Counted from the first letter of the stretch, positions 45,598-57,180 are shown. The stretch: DNA of 64,000 nucleotides from Taudactylus pleione (GCA_031769625.1 JAUIMM010000689.1:2629501-2693500), one strand, 5' to 3'. Program-made: numbers and translations. The notes: a model not told the origin generated them from the sequence alone.

Positions 45598-46455
45598 GGG
45601 GTATTCAATATGGGTGTTTTTTGCGTTAATATCGCACTTTTTATCGTTTTTGCGTTAATATCACTTGTTTTAGTTTTACACTGTATTGAATATCAAAGAC
45701 TTATCGCAGTTTTGAAAAGTCTTTGATAAAAAACGGTGATAACTTTTCACCATTGAATAGGTGTCGAAAAAAAGTGCAGAATTGGGGTTTAGGGGTGCAG
45801 GCTTAAAAAAAATAACCTGCACCCCTGAGATTGACATTTAAAAAAGAACTGTCAAAAAAAGTTTAAAAAAAAAAAGGGACACCCCAAAAAATTAATTAAA
45901 AAATTGGGGTGCAAAAAAAAAAAATGGGAAAAAATTGTTAAACAATAGGCAAATAGGTTCAGGGCTATTCTGCAAGGATGCGGCAGGTGTTTTCTAGAAT
46001 AGAATTATAGCGGCAGGTGCACAAATGCAGAATTTTTAAAAACTTACTTTAGGGCCACCAAAATATGCTAGTACCCATTTTCATGTACCCCAAATTTGAT
46101 GGGACCTCTTAAAAAAACGAAAAAAATAACCTAAGTGCTCTTCTGCATCACTTCTTCAATGTCGGGAAAAAAGCACCTGCTGCGTCTATTTAAATCCCCG
46201 ACTTTCAATTAAAGGCTAAAACGGGGGTACCCATAGTGATCCCCCATGTTTTTACAACTTTAGGGGGTCTTACAATTATTTTAAGGAAAAATTTGTAACT
46301 TTACGCAAATCCAACTTCGGAGTTTCCCGTTTTCGTTAATTTTATATTGAATACGGGGGATAAGCGGGAGCGCGCACCAGACTTAACGCAGAAAAAAACT
46401 CCGATATGAAACGTTAACTTCGGCAGTGAAGTTAACGTTTCATATTGAATACCCC
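45598..46455. mobile_element. 858-bp element with GGGGTATTCAATATG inverted ends
   Basis: GGGGTATTCAATATG at 45598 is exactly complementary to CATATTGAATACCCC ending at 46455. Inner segments (CGTTAATATCG and CGTTAACTTCGGCAGTGAAG) repeat and fold back. There is no coding capacity, so it is a non-autonomous DNA element; the superfamily is uncertain. Confidence 0.85.
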
Positions 46456-46647
46456 TCACAATGTTTAACTGAGCTTTCAATGACATTATTAGATAATTTG
46501 TTTGAAAAAGCAACACTCTCAATAAAACTGTAGAAGGTGATTTTATTTTTTTTAGGGGTGGGATTCATAGGAATATGTTCACTCCAATTGAAAAATAGCA
46601 TTTTGTGTTTGGTAAAATGTGCTACAAACATTCCTAAACAAGTTATA

Positions 46648-46809
46648 GGGAGTATATTTACTACAGAGCAAGTGGAGGTGTTGCCCATTGCAGCCAATCA
46701 CAATTTAGCTATAATCTTCCACAAAGTGCTAGATAAATAAGTAAAATCGAATAGGCTGCTATGAGAAACACCTACACTTCTATAAACTCGCACTTGGTAA
46801 ATATACCCC
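46648..46809. mobile_element. 162-bp palindromic MITE
   Basis: GGGAGTATATTTAC at the left and GTAAATATACCCC at the right, with inner arms AGTGGAGGTGTTGCCCATTG and a related complement. Of the GGGGTATATTTAC type. Confidence 0.75.
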
Positions 46810-46984
46810 TCGGTCTCGCTACTAGCTCACAAAAAATGTATTTCACAATTTTTGCTTGTTTGTTTAAAAACACAAGACCTAGATTATTTACTTGATACTT
46901 TTTTGCTTAAAATATGAATCATATGAAATAATTAATAAAATAAAATGCTGTATAAGAAAACATGCTGTGCTGTATTGTATTTAC

Positions 46985-47093
46985 CTCATAATGACAATCT
47001 GCAGATGTAAAGAGAGTTAACGTTACCATCCTACTATCATTTTGTGGTTGTGGCACATGAAGCTTGGCAGAAAGCTGCAGAGGTAGTTCATCA
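46985..47093 (-). CDS. Host-gene exon A, unidentified protein
   Basis: A 109-bp minus-strand segment is bounded by a strong acceptor (TTTCTTTTCAAG) and a donor GAG|GTAAAT. One nucleotide completes a codon and 36 open codons follow: DELPLQLSAKLHVPQPQNDS, RMVTLTLFTSADCHYE. The composition, with alternating hydrophobic residues, looks like real beta-strand protein and matches no transposon family I know. It ends in phase 0, which matches exon B at 43950-43988. The intron between them, 3.0 kb, is filled with MITEs and PLE debris. Protein identity is unknown to me. Confidence 0.65.
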
Positions 47094-48109
47094 CTTGAAA
47101 AGAAAGTACAAAAAAAGAATATAGCTATTGTAATATATTCTGTACTTTATTTTTCTGCACATAGGGTGAACCAACCAGTGAATGAACATTTTCAGGTTTA
47201 AAACAATAATTTTACATTTTAGTGCATACAATCTTAGATTAGATCTATTGACTATATTTTATTGATGTAAGTCATTGTCATCAGTTTGTCCGTTCAATTG
47301 CTGACATTGTGCGTTCATTCACTGGTAATTTCTGCTGTTGTTTGGTTGTAAAATTCTAACTATTCCTTCTAACTATTCAATCTTAAACAAAAAAAAATAT
47401 TTTTAAAAGTATACATAGTAATAATGATCAAAAAAGAAAAAGTGGGTGCGCTAAATCCGCTCAACTACTGTTAAGTATAGACAGTTGCTGCTGATACCAG
47501 AGGGTATTCTGCCAGTAACCCTCAATAATATAGATAAAAGGGAAAAAGATGTCTGCGCAGTCATCTATACACAAATGTACAGGTGTAATTAATTATATGA
47601 ATTTATTTAAACATGTAATTAGAACTGCAGTTCAATAAAAAAACATAATATAACATGACATAAAATGCATCACATAAACTTCATTTAGAGTATACTCATA
47701 GGTATATAATTATTAGTTAGGGGTACACTGAAAGAAACATCCCAAACCAATGGTTATAAACATTAGCAAATACAGTGATCGAATGGTGATAGATCCCCTC
47801 TTGTTGCGGGTAAAAATGATTTGAATAAAGTAAAGTAGCTGTTATAGTCACCAGTGCGGACCCCAATATCGAGGTTAATGTCCTGTGGGTTACCGTGCCA
47901 GCGATGTGCCCACCCACACAGAGAGGACTCTGGTATCCAAATGCAGCACAGCTGCGGCACTCACCAGCTCCGGCGTATGAGTAGGGACAAAGTACGATAC
48001 CAGGTGCAGTGTACCACTCTACTGTATGTCCCAAATGGCCGCTCCAACAGCTGATAGCTCCAACGTGTAGAAAGGGGCACAGTCCAGGTGCTATGTTGGT
48101 TGCCCCTAA
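47094..48109. other. Intron or spacer
   Basis: No further exon was found. Around 47440-47720 T-rich sequence resembles retroelement untranslated tails seen elsewhere in the window. Confidence 0.35.
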
Positions 48110-48625
48110 TACACAATGTTCACAGTAGTAGTGCCCCTTATACAATGCCCACAGCAGTAGTGCCCCTTATGCAATATCCACTGTAGTGGTGCCCCTTATG
48201 CAATGCCTCCAGTAGTGGTAGTGCCCCTTATGCAGTGCCCCCAGTAGTGGTAATGCCCCTTATGCAGTGCCCACAGTGGTAATGCCCCTTATGCAGTGCC
48301 CCCAGTAGTGGCGCCCCTTATTCAGTGCCCCCAGTAGTGGTGCCCCTTATGCAGAGCCCACAGTAATAGTGCCCCTTATGCGTTGCCTCCAGTAGTGGTG
48401 CCCCTTATTCAATGCCCCCAGTAGTGGTGCCCCTTATACGGTGCCCCCAGGAGTGGTGCCCATTATGCAGAGTCCCCATTAGTAGTGCCGCTTGTAGTAG
48501 TGTCCCCTGTACTAATGCCCTCAATAGTAATGCCCCCTAGTAGTAGTGCTCCCAGTAGTAATGCCCCCTAGTAGTAGTGCTCCCAGTAGTAATGCCCCCT
48601 AGTAGTAGTGCCCCCTGTAGTGAAG
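48110..48625. repeat. Minisatellite of about 30-bp units (AGTAGTGGTGCCCCTTATGC)
   Basis: About fifteen units with core GTGCCCCTTATGCAGTGCCC run from 48110 to 48490, then a shorter AGTAGTAATGCCCCCT unit to 48625. Unit lengths vary between about 22 and 33 bp. Confidence 0.9.
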
Positions 48626-48974
48626 CCGCTTACACACACACAAAAAAAAACCCCTAGTACATACCTTAAGCCCTGCTCCTGCGTCCGCCGCCGTCCGGTC
48701 CGCCTGGCTGCTCCTCTAAACTATGGGAGAGACGTACTGACGTCTCTCCCATAGCGCACTGCACACTGCAGTAGCCGGAACTTAGGAGGGAGCTCCAGCC
48801 TCCAGGTGCTGCTGGCTCGGAGAGAGAGCCGGGCGCCCGCTGGTAATAAAATCTCAGCAGGCATCCGGCAAATGGAGCCCGTCGGCGGGACTCTGGGAAC
48901 TGCTCCACGGTTCCCCGGTCGGTGGGCCACGGGGGACAGCTGCACGGGCCATGGTTTGTAGACCCCTGGTATAG
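48626..48974. mobile_element. GC-rich hAT-type end
   Basis: The right terminus CCATGGTTTGTAGACCCCTGG is the complement of a hAT-type CAGGGGTCTACAAACCATGG end. A hairpin GGGAGAGACGTACTGACGTC and complement is at 48723-48754. The minisatellite to the left is probably internal to the same element, whose left end I could not find. Confidence 0.55.
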
Positions 48975-49145
48975 ATGCTGTGAATGTTAAATTTAGCTGA
49001 ACATTTAGTTTAAAATTAAGTCAAATGCCAGAATGGCAAGAACTATAATAGCTACAAACTAGCCCATACTAGATACATCAGAGCATGCATTCTATAAAAT
49101 GGACATTTTACAATAAGCCCAACACCAAAATTAAAAGTTGCTTCA

Positions 49146-49440
49146 ATTAGGGATGTCAGCTGAATGCCGACACCTGGCAAAATCCCGGCTCCGGCATCCC
49201 AAATGCCGGAATCCCGAAAACAAGTAGCGTTGTTAGGGGAAGGGTTAGCGTTAAAATAAGGCACTAAGGGGAAAGTTAGGGTTAGGCACTAAAAGGGGAA
49301 GGGTTAGGTATAGGGTGCGGGAAGGGGGAGGCTGGGTTTAGGCACTCTGGGGCGAGGTTGGATTTAGGAACCGGGGAGGGAGGGTTAGGGTAGGGAGACC
49401 GGGAGGGTTAGGATACCGACCGACAGATGTCTTGTAGAAC
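49146..49440 (+). repeat. GGGTTAGG-rich dispersed repeat, copy 3
   Basis: TTAGGGATGTCAGC at the left is followed by GCCGG/CCGGC-rich palindromes (CCCGGCTCCGGCATCCC) and then irregular AGGGTTAGG units to 49415. Confidence 0.65.
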
Positions 49441-49570
49441 TATGGGGAATATTTTACAAATAAAATGCCTACCTATAGTCTAAGCCCAGAGGTGTTACTA
49501 ATGGGAAAGCAAATGTAAAAGCTGTTACAGGGTTCACCAGCTGTGGGCCTAGTGTACCTGCCAACCTTGA

Positions 49571-49660
49571 CATCCTAGAGCTCTGCAGTTCCCAGCTAAA
49601 TAAGCTCCCTGGCTCTGTGACTGCTGCCATTGCAAGGAATTTAAAGTCCTATAATGACGT
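49571..49660. repeat. Dispersed repeat, partner of 54470-54556
   Basis: The blocks CTCTGCAGTTCCCAGCTAAATA, CCCTGGCTCTGTGACTGCTG and GCAAGGAATTTAAAGTCC match, with divergence, 54470-54556 in the same order. It is an interspersed repeat of unknown class. Confidence 0.65.
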
Positions 49661-50220
49661 TTGTGAAACTGTATTTTAATGGCTCCAAAATTAAATTATG
49701 CTGAGTGGGGAATCAATTCTGTTTTGTTTTTTTACAGAAAAAGCAGAGTGGCACATGGCAGAATGGCGAAGACCATTAAGGTAAGGAATAGCAGATGTTT
49801 GTTTTGGGGGCCACCAAAGTTCTAGTCCCCAGTTACAATTTCTTATATACACTCTCTAGTAATTTGCATTTAAAATACATGAAACTGAAAAAAAAAAATC
49901 TGTTAGTATTTTCTCCTTACACAACAATGAGAGAATGGGAATAAATATGCCAGTTTCTGAAACCTTTACAAAAATACATACAGGTTCATTCATTTCAACA
50001 TTAAATTTCATTTCAACACTACATTTATCTATATTAGATTTCTTCCTCCACTTAACTGCTCCGTTTGCCTTTTTGTATACATCTCCCTGTAGCAAGTTGC
50101 TATCCTGCTTAATGTCATTAGCTAATATGAAAAGATAACTTTTTCGGTTATAAGGTTATACTTGTCGGTTGGGACACTCACATTTTTCTTTTCCAGTCAG
50201 CTGCCTTGTTACTGTAATAA
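49661..50220. other. No confirmed gene
   Basis: A plus-strand exon-like stretch (49738-49780 between TTTTTTTACAG and GTAAGG) is noted but not accepted. Otherwise AT-rich. Confidence 0.35.
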
Positions 50221-50410
50221 TATGCAGTGCATCCGGAAAGTATTCACAGAGCTTCACTTTTTCCACATTTTGTTATGTTACAGCCTTATTCCAAAATGGA
50301 ATAAATAAATTTTTGTCCTCAAAATTCTACACACAATACCCCATAATGACAACGTATAAAAAGCTTTTTTGAGGTTTTCGCCAATTTAATTTAAAAAAAA
50401 CCCAAAACAC

Positions 50411-50716
50411 TAAAGCTGCATACACACACGATTATTTGAACGATCATCATTAAACGATATCGTTTAACGATAATCGCTTGAAAAAAATCATTCACTTTCA
50501 GAGTCAAACGATGAACGATTATCGTTCATGTGCGTTCACGTTTGTAGTTCAGTCAGACTTGTCAACTCAACGATTTTCATTAAGGGAATATGCAAAAATC
50601 GTTTGTAGTTCAAAAAAAATCGTTCATTCCACTTTAAAAAATCTGACAGAAAATCATTCATAAAAACGTTCAGAAAATCGTTGGTAACAAAATCGTTGTG
50701 TGTGTATGCAGCTTAT
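50411..50716. mobile_element. MITE nested in Tc1-B
   Basis: AAAGCTGCATACACACACGATT and its complement AATCGTTGTGTGTGTATGCAGCTT bound a palindromic body rich in ACGATAATCGTT. The ends are shared with the MITE at 22162-22477. It interrupts the left subterminal repeat of Tc1-B, so it arrived later. Confidence 0.85.
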
Positions 50717-50928
50717 GAAATCACATGTACATAAGTATTCACGTCCTTTGCCATGAAGCTGAAAATTGAGCTCAGGTGCATCCTGTTTCATTATCCTTGA
50801 GATGTTCCTACAGCTTAATTGGAGTCCACCTGTGGTAAATTCAGTTGATTGGACAAGATTTTGAAAGGTATACACCTGTCTATATAAGGTCCCACACTTG
50901 ACAGTGCATATCAGAGCACAAACCAAGC

Positions 50929-51898
50929 ATGAAGCCCAAGGAATTGTCTGTAGACCTCCGAGACAGGATTGTCTCGAGGCACAAAACTGGGGAAGGGTGC
51001 AGAAAAATATCTGCTGCTTTGAAGGTCCCAATGAGTACAGTGGCCTCCATCATCCGTAAATGGAAGAAGTTCGGAACCACCAGGACTCTTCCTAGAGTTG
51101 GCCGGCCGTCTAAACTGAGCGATCGGGGGAGAAGGGTCCTAATCAGGAAGGTGACCAAGAACCTGATGGTCACTCTATCAGAGCTACATCATTCCTCTGT
51201 GGAGAGAGGAGAACCTTCCAGAAGGACAACCATCTCTGCAGCAATCCCCCAATCAGGCCTGTATGGTAGAGTGGCCAGACGGAAGCCACTCCTTAGTAAA
51301 AAGCACATGGCAGCCCACCTGGAGTTTGCCAAAATGCACCTGAAGGAATCTCTGGTCTGATGAGACAAAGATTGAATTCTTTGGCGTTAATGCCAGGTGT
51401 TATGTTTGAAGGAAACCAGGCACTGCTCATCACCAGGCCAATACCATCCCTACAGTGAAGCATGGTGGTAGCAGCATCATACTGTGGGGATGTTTTTCCG
51501 CAGCAGGAACTGGGAGACTAGTCAGAATAGCGGGAAAGATGAATGCAGCAATGTACAGAGATATCCTGGATGAAAACCTGCTCCAGAACGCTCTTGACCT
51601 TAGACTGTGGTGATGGTTCATCTTTCAGCAGGACAACGACCCTAGGCACACAGCCAAGATATCAGAGAAGTGGCTTCAGAACAACTCTGTGAATGTCCTT
51701 GAGTGGCCCAGCCAGAGCCCAGACTTGAATCCAATTGAACATCTCTGGAGATATCTGAAAATGGCTGTGGAGCTTGAGAGGTGCTGCAAAGAGGAATGGG
51801 CGAAACTGCCCAAAGATAGGTGTGCCAAGCTTGTGGCATCATATTCAAAAAGACTTGAGGCTGTAATTGCTGCCAATGGTGCATCAACAAAGTATTGA
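50929..51898 (+). pseudogene. Tc1-B transposase (broken)
   Basis: The start at 50929 gives MKPKELSVDLRDRIVSRHKT, KISAALKVPMSTVASIIRKW (helix-turn-helix), a GRPSKLSDRG basic link, and 143 open codons to a stop at 51358. The catalytic part is scattered: DETKIEFFG near 51360, then the downstream block [20 protein letters not shown] near 51698-51757 with the third catalytic Glu preserved, ending at 51898. Full-length Tc1 transposases are about 340 residues, which fits the span. Frameshifts and stops near 51358-51620 make it inactive. Confidence 0.88.
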
Positions 51899-52201
51899 GC
51901 AAAGGTTGTGAATACTTATGTACATGCGATTTCTTAGTTTTGTTTTTTTTAATTAAATTTGCAAAAAAATTTTTTACACGTTGTCATTGTGGGGTATTGT
52001 GTGTAGAATTTTGAGGACAAAAATTAATTTATTCCATTTTGGAATAAGGCTGTAACATAACAACATGTGAAAAAAGTGAAGCATTGTGAATACTTTCCGG
52101 GTTGCACTGTATATTACTTATATGTGCACATTTTCCCTCTGTTTGGGCTACCATTACCTTTAACACTTAATGTTCACATTGCTATTTTGCACATTGTCAT
52201 T

Positions 52202-52547
52202 CTCTCTTTCAGTGGCGTATCTATCATGGGTGCACGGTGTGCACTGTACATGGGCCGCTGAGTCCAGGGTCCCCACAATGCACACCCATGTTCTTTAATT
52301 CTTACCTTTCTTGAGTCCGGCGTTGATATAGCTGCAAAAATCATCAGGAAAATGAGCCGGCAGCCATTTTACGGGCAATTTGTGCATGCACATATAAATG
52401 GACACTGTATCATTTTCCTGGAGACCTGCACAGTAGACTGTGGCACAGCGCCAGTCTACTTCCTTGCATTGCTGGCTAGAAAGAAATGGATCCAGACGGA
52501 GACTGCACAAGGGCCCCCTCCTCTCTTAATATGCCCCTGCTCTCTTA
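52202..52547. mobile_element. 330-bp hAT MITE with near-perfect TSD
   Basis: CTCTCTTT at 52202-52209 and CTCTCTTA at 52540-52547 flank an element with ends CAGTGGCGTATCTAT and AATATGCCCCTG. CAG/CTG ends and an 8-bp duplication (7 of 8 identical) fit hAT. Confidence 0.8.
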
Positions 52548-52574
52548 ATACCCAGTAAAGTAAGTCTGCATTAA

Positions 52575-53395
52575 AAAAAGAATGAAAAGGAAAGGACCGT
52601 TATGGGCACACAATTTGCGCCTAGCTATGCAAATCAATTCATAGCTAGGATCAGTATATATGGGAAAAAATATAAACATGAAAAACACCATCTGTCTGCA
52701 TCGCAGTGTCTTTTTTGTGTGGAATAGACCAGAAGATGAATTGAACAATTTTACTGCATATATGAATGACAACACACTGAACCTGGCATTTACACCTACA
52801 ACAAACAATGAGATGGTAGTTTATCTGGACTTAGAAATATACAGTACATCACAAACAATACACTGTAAAAATGGACACACCAATAAGGTAGATTCCAGCA
52901 ATATGCCTCTCGCACACAGCAACCACCACTAGTTTAACAATAACTTCGGCAGTCAATTTTGCAGCTTAAGATGAAACTGCAGTGATCTTGAGACTTCCAC
53001 AAAACAAAGTAAAGAACTAAAAGATAGGTTCCTGGAAAAAGGGTATGAAGAAAAATTCCTACACAAGGAACTGCAAAGAGTGATGCACCTGGACAGAAAC
53101 ACAAAGACCAAGTTAAAGCGGACCAAGACCACATCACTTTCATCACAAAGTATCACAGTAACACAGCCATAGCAGAAGAAATTATCAAAAAATATTGACA
53201 TATTTTGAAACTTGATTATAACCTCAGGGAAATTGTACCACCAAACCCAATGAAAATATATAAAAAAGCAAACATTGTAGAACTTAAATGCACTAAGAGC
53301 TATATATTCAAGAAATTGTTTGAACTGCATCTGGTGCAGAAACATTACAGAAAACATCTCAAAGGTGGAAAAGTAAATGACACCATAGAAAAACT
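52575..53395 (+). pseudogene. Penelope-like element 4, RT C-terminal half
   Basis: The plus strand reads VMGTQFAPSYANQFIA near 52592, FFVWNRPEDELNNFTAYMND near 52710 (directly after the YIDD motif, itself lost), VVYLDLEIYSTSQ near 52815, then the FCSLRRNCSD, ETSTKQSKELKDRFLEKGY block near 52960-53050. Frames change several times. The 5' part of the element is missing, and the hAT MITE ends about 30 bp upstream. Confidence 0.85.
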
Positions 53396-54022
53396 TGTCA
53401 GGAATCGTCCTTACCCTCCTCTGGGTCCACGGCGCTGTCCCGGTGGGGGTCTCGGCCTGGAGGGTCTTAGGAGTCTGCCCAGTTGGCAGGGTTCTGGTGT
53501 GGTGGTGGTCTCAGGGGCTTGGAGTTCTGACGGGGTTCCCGCTGGCTCCGGACACTGGGCACCGCCATGTTGGTTCCAGTCAGCTGACCGCTAACCTCCA
53601 ATGTCCACCTGACCGCATCGACCAATCGCCATGTGACCCAGGGTATAAATGTCCATCCCGGACAAGCATTCAATGCCTGAGCTTCGTCGCTATTAGATGT
53701 CCTTGGCTCTATTCCGGGCCCAACTCAGCTCCAGTTTGTGCTAAAGTCTGGTCCCAATTCGGCTCCAGGTTGTGCTTTGTCCAGTCCCAATCCGGCCTCA
53801 GCTTATGCTCCAATCCGAACCCAATCCGGGTCCAGTTGTGCTACAGTCCAGCCCCAGCTCATGCTCCAGTCCGGTCCCAGTTGTGTATCATTCCAGTTCC
53901 CATACCCAGCCTGCACTGTCTTGCCAAGTCCCGAGTGTCTTTCCCTGCTTCAGACCTCTTCAGTTACTAGAGAGCAAGTATCTGCGTCTCTAATGGATAA
54001 TCCTGAATCCCCAGTTCTGACA
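53396..54022. mobile_element. Solo-LTR-like insertion in PLE 4
   Basis: A 627-bp block starts TGTCAGGAATCG and ends CAGTTCTGACA, with a TATA-like GGTATAAATG at 53642-53651. It separates the PLE RT from its endonuclease. I see no target duplication, so either the site was altered or some PLE sequence was lost. Inside, a GTCCAGTCCCAATCCGG-type unit repeats several times (53730-53890). Confidence 0.6.
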
Positions 54023-54390
54023 TTTTTGTGCAATACACAAAAGGTGTTGTTTATCTTCTAAAATACCTGTGTGGGCAACAATAGATAGGCAAAGCCAAAA
54101 GAAAAAGAAAAACCAGGATTGTGGATCACATCTACACAGTGTATCCAAACAATTTTCCCAAAAAACATCTACAACATCAAAGGGGGTTGAAATTTGTGAG
54201 AATTCATAAAAGCAGAACGTAATTGGAATGGAGGAGATATCTTGTTAATAACCTAAAAAAAAATTAAAGCAAGTGGATCTACAATATGAAAACCCTGTCC
54301 ACAAGGTCTATGTATAGGTTTTGAATGAACAAATTCTTTTTACATAACCCCAACTTTGAGCTGCAGAATTACTTGCTGAAACTACCACAA
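54023..54390 (+). pseudogene. Penelope-like element 4, GIY-YIG remnant
   Basis: In broken frames: VLFIF near 54048 (VVYLL), a NNFPKNIYNIKGGLKFVRIH block at about 54150-54205, then LVNNL and SKWIYNMKTLSTRSM near 54270-54310, the GIY-YIG C-terminal signature. Severe decay. Confidence 0.7.
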
Positions 54391-54469
54391 CAAAAGAGCA
54401 TGGTGATTCCCATCAATTTTAAGTTCCAGAATATTACTTCTCCGTCTGTTTCTAGCTGTGCTAGAGCTT

Positions 54470-54556
54470 AGCTCCCCTCTGCAGTGCTCAGTTAAATATA
54501 AGCACCCTGGTTCTGTGACTATTGCCACCGCAAGGAATTTGAAGTCCCAGAATAAT
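54470..54556. repeat. Dispersed repeat, partner of 49571-49660
   Basis: Contains CTCTGCAGTGCTCAGTTAAATA, CCCTGGTTCTGTGACTATTG and GCAAGGAATTTGAAGTCC, in the same order as the copy at 49571. Confidence 0.65.
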
Positions 54557-54628
54557 GAGCATACCACCAATTATTTAATAAAGGATCACACATGCAAAGA
54601 GAGGAGCATGAAGCATGGGTATATTATA

Positions 54629-54948
54629 GGGTAAGCCAGTGGTTCCCAAACTAAGCGCCGTGGCACCCTGGGGTGCCTTGGGGACACTTGCAGGCGTGTC
54701 GCAGGTTGGTGGTCCAGCACCAAATTAAGTTATTTATGGTCAATGTAATGTAAGTATGTGGACAAACAGAAGCTCAAACCTGTCCACCACCACATAACTG
54801 GATCTAACAATGACAGGTAAGCACAATTTACTTCACTTTACTATTTTTATTTATGAATTTCTCAAACTTTCGACTTAGGGGTACCAGAACAATGCTGATA
54901 CTCTAGAGCGCCGTGATTCAAAAGAGTTTGGGAACCTTTGGGGTAAGC
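54629..54948. mobile_element. 304-bp hAT MITE with perfect TSD GGGTAAGC
   Basis: GGGTAAGC at 54629-54636 and 54941-54948 flank an element with ends CAGTGGTTCCCAAACT and AGTTTGGGAACCTTTG. GGCGCCGTG-type subterminal sequence is mirrored too. CAG ends plus an exact 8-bp duplication identify hAT. The CAGTGGTTCCCAAAC end is shared with known vertebrate hAT repeats. Confidence 0.93.
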
Positions 54949-55151
54949 CAAGGGCTATCAATAGCCTACAATAGTAACATATTTATCCCCAGAATTAAGA
55001 AGGTCCTGTTTTTACTGTACTGCTAAATCATAAAAAAATTTATATAAAAAAGCATAAACATTGAAATAGCTTTATTTTCTCTTTCTTTGTGGTTTTTCAT
55101 GTATGTATTCTATACAGTTCAATTACACACATTTACAGCACTCGTATTCTA

Positions 55152-55209
<58 letters not shown>

Positions 55210-55959
55210 TTTTTTTCTCAAAATTATCCCTAGTGTTTATGTGTGTCCAATTGTGATTAAAATCATCAAGGGGTTAAAACCAATTACTGCATCATAGAGG
55301 AAGGTATACTTTTTCCAACAAAGAAATTAATGTTGGATAATTTTGATCAATAAATTAATGAACATGATATTCTTTATCTATTTTTAGAACTTAGATGAGG
55401 ATTTGAACAATTTTAAATGTCTCCTTTATGCAGAAATTCTGAACCCATAAACTGTATAGCATAGCATCACTGTGTGTACGTAATATTTCCCTTAGCAATT
55501 TCCTTGTACAGTATGTACTTGTTATAGGCAATACAACTGAAAGATTACAAAATCTAAAACTGTCACAACCGCACTACTAAGTAAGATTCAATTTGAATCA
55601 TACCTATTCATAGAAACTAACCATATTTGTTATGCATGGCTTGTATTTCATGAGTCCATGCTGATAATGTTATCAAATTATTTTACAATAGCATAAATAA
55701 TTTACCCATGACTTACAGGTCTATTATTTCTTAGTTCCGATTTTGTTTGATTTTTACATCTAAGCATTACTTTTGCTTCCCACCGTTAAAGCAAATAGTC
55801 AGTTTTTGAAATTGAGTTTTAGCGGCTGTCTCACATTCTATTTTATTCTGTCATGGCATATTATTATCATGATATGTTTAATGTGCCTCCCTGATAGTAT
55901 CATAATTTGTTTCTAAATGGAAAACAAAGAGGATGCAGTCATTATATCAACACTGACAA
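54949..55959. other. AT-rich spacer with long (TA)n
   Basis: A (TA)n tract spans about 55155-55204. No gene was recognised. Confidence 0.45.
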
Positions 55960-57179
55960 TAGGGATGAGCGGGTTCGGTTCTCAGAAGACCGAACCCACC
56001 CGAATTTCGATCTCCCTGCCTGCCCTGGATCCCTCTCCAGAGGCAAAATCTTGCGATCTGCTGTCGGATCTCGAGGTTTTTCCTCGAGCGGCCATTTTTG
56101 AAAATCCCTTTCCCTTCAATGGGCAAACTTGCACTGAGGACACTGCTGGCACCCCCGCTCTGCCGATACCACCGGTACCCTGCACTGAGGACACTGTCAG
56201 CACTCCTACACTGCCATTTCATGTACTGAGGACACCATAAGAAACCCCTGCACTGCCGACACAGTCAGCAAACCTGCACTGAACAAACCGCTGGCACCGC
56301 AGCACTGCTATTCCATGTACTGAGGACACCGTCAGCAACCCCCACACTGCCAAAACAGCCAGCAAACCTGCACTGAAGACAACTCTTTCACCCCCACATT
56401 GCTGACACTGCCGGTACCCTTCACTGAGGACACTGCCATCCCATCCCATGTACTGAGGACACAGTCAGCAACCCCGCACTGCCGACACTGCTGTCACAGT
56501 AAGTGTACTTTTGGTGTATCCAACCCACACTGCAGCCAACCCACTATGTATCCCACACTGTATTCAACCCACACTGCAGCCGGCCTCCACTGTATCCAAC
56601 CCACACCATATCCCGCAATATATTAGACCCGCACTGTAACCGACCTGCACTGTTTCTGACTCAAAAGTACGGAGGTACTGTTTTTTATGGTCAGGGAGAT
56701 TTTGGGGAACTGTTGAAGAAAAAGTCTGATTGATCGGGGCTTTACAAGGGTCAGTCATTTGTGGCCCGGCACCCCCCATGAGGAAAATACAGATTGGGCA
56801 GTGAGAATAGGCATGTGCTGGGGGCGACTAATTGTTTTGAGCAAGGATATTCCATGCACGATGTCGATTTTTTAGTAAATTTCTGTGTTGTATTGTTACT
56901 TTCTATTGAACGTACTTGTGAGTTGGTTTCGCCTATGCCTACAGTATGTTGGTGAACAATATTGTGTGAGGTGGTCAAAATTGACTGTAAATAAATGTTA
57001 TTGAGGTAAGTAATACTGTAGGGACAAAAAAAAGACCAAATTATGTGATTTTAGCTGTTTTTATCATATTTTAAAAAAAAAATCCAGATCCAAAACCAAA
57101 AAACCAAACACCAAGGAAAAAAAATCCAAGACCAGATTCAGATCCAAAACCAATACACGAGGGTCAGTGCACATCTCTA
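55960..57179. mobile_element. 1.2-kb element with TAGGGATG / CATCTCTA ends and minisatellite
   Basis: The left end TAGGGATGAGCGGGTTCGGTT and right end GTCAGTGCACATCTCTA are imperfect inverted repeats. The interior holds two arrays: CACTGAGGACACTG(C/T)(T/C) units at 56130-56510 and AACCCACACTGCAGCC units at 56520-56650. No transposase is seen. Confidence 0.65.
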
Positions 57180-57180
57180 A

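Larger units (their letters stand above)
50221..52113 (+). mobile_element. Tc1-type DNA transposon B
   Basis: TA flanks at 50221-50222 and 52112-52113 bound an element with ends TGCAGTGCATCCGGAAAGT and its imperfect complement. Its subterminal repeats are long: TTCCAAAATGGAATAAAT near 50290, and complement near 52030. It carries a broken plus-strand transposase and a nested MITE (50411-50716). The family is well known in fish and frogs by this GCATCCGGAAAGTATTCAC end. Confidence 0.92.

Noticed and set aside
48666..48945. Minus-strand frames of 74-80 codons in GC-rich DNA
   Set aside because: They lie inside the hAT-type terminal region. No motif or splice signal.
49738..49780. Plus-strand exon between TTTTTTTACAG and GTAAGG
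   Set aside because: Only 43 bp, no partner exon or matching phase nearby, and on the opposite strand from the credible exons.
53205..53970. Two overlapping plus-strand frames of 129 and 191 codons
   Set aside because: They cross the junction between the PLE remnant and the LTR-like block and show no domain. GC-rich LTR sequence yields chance frames.
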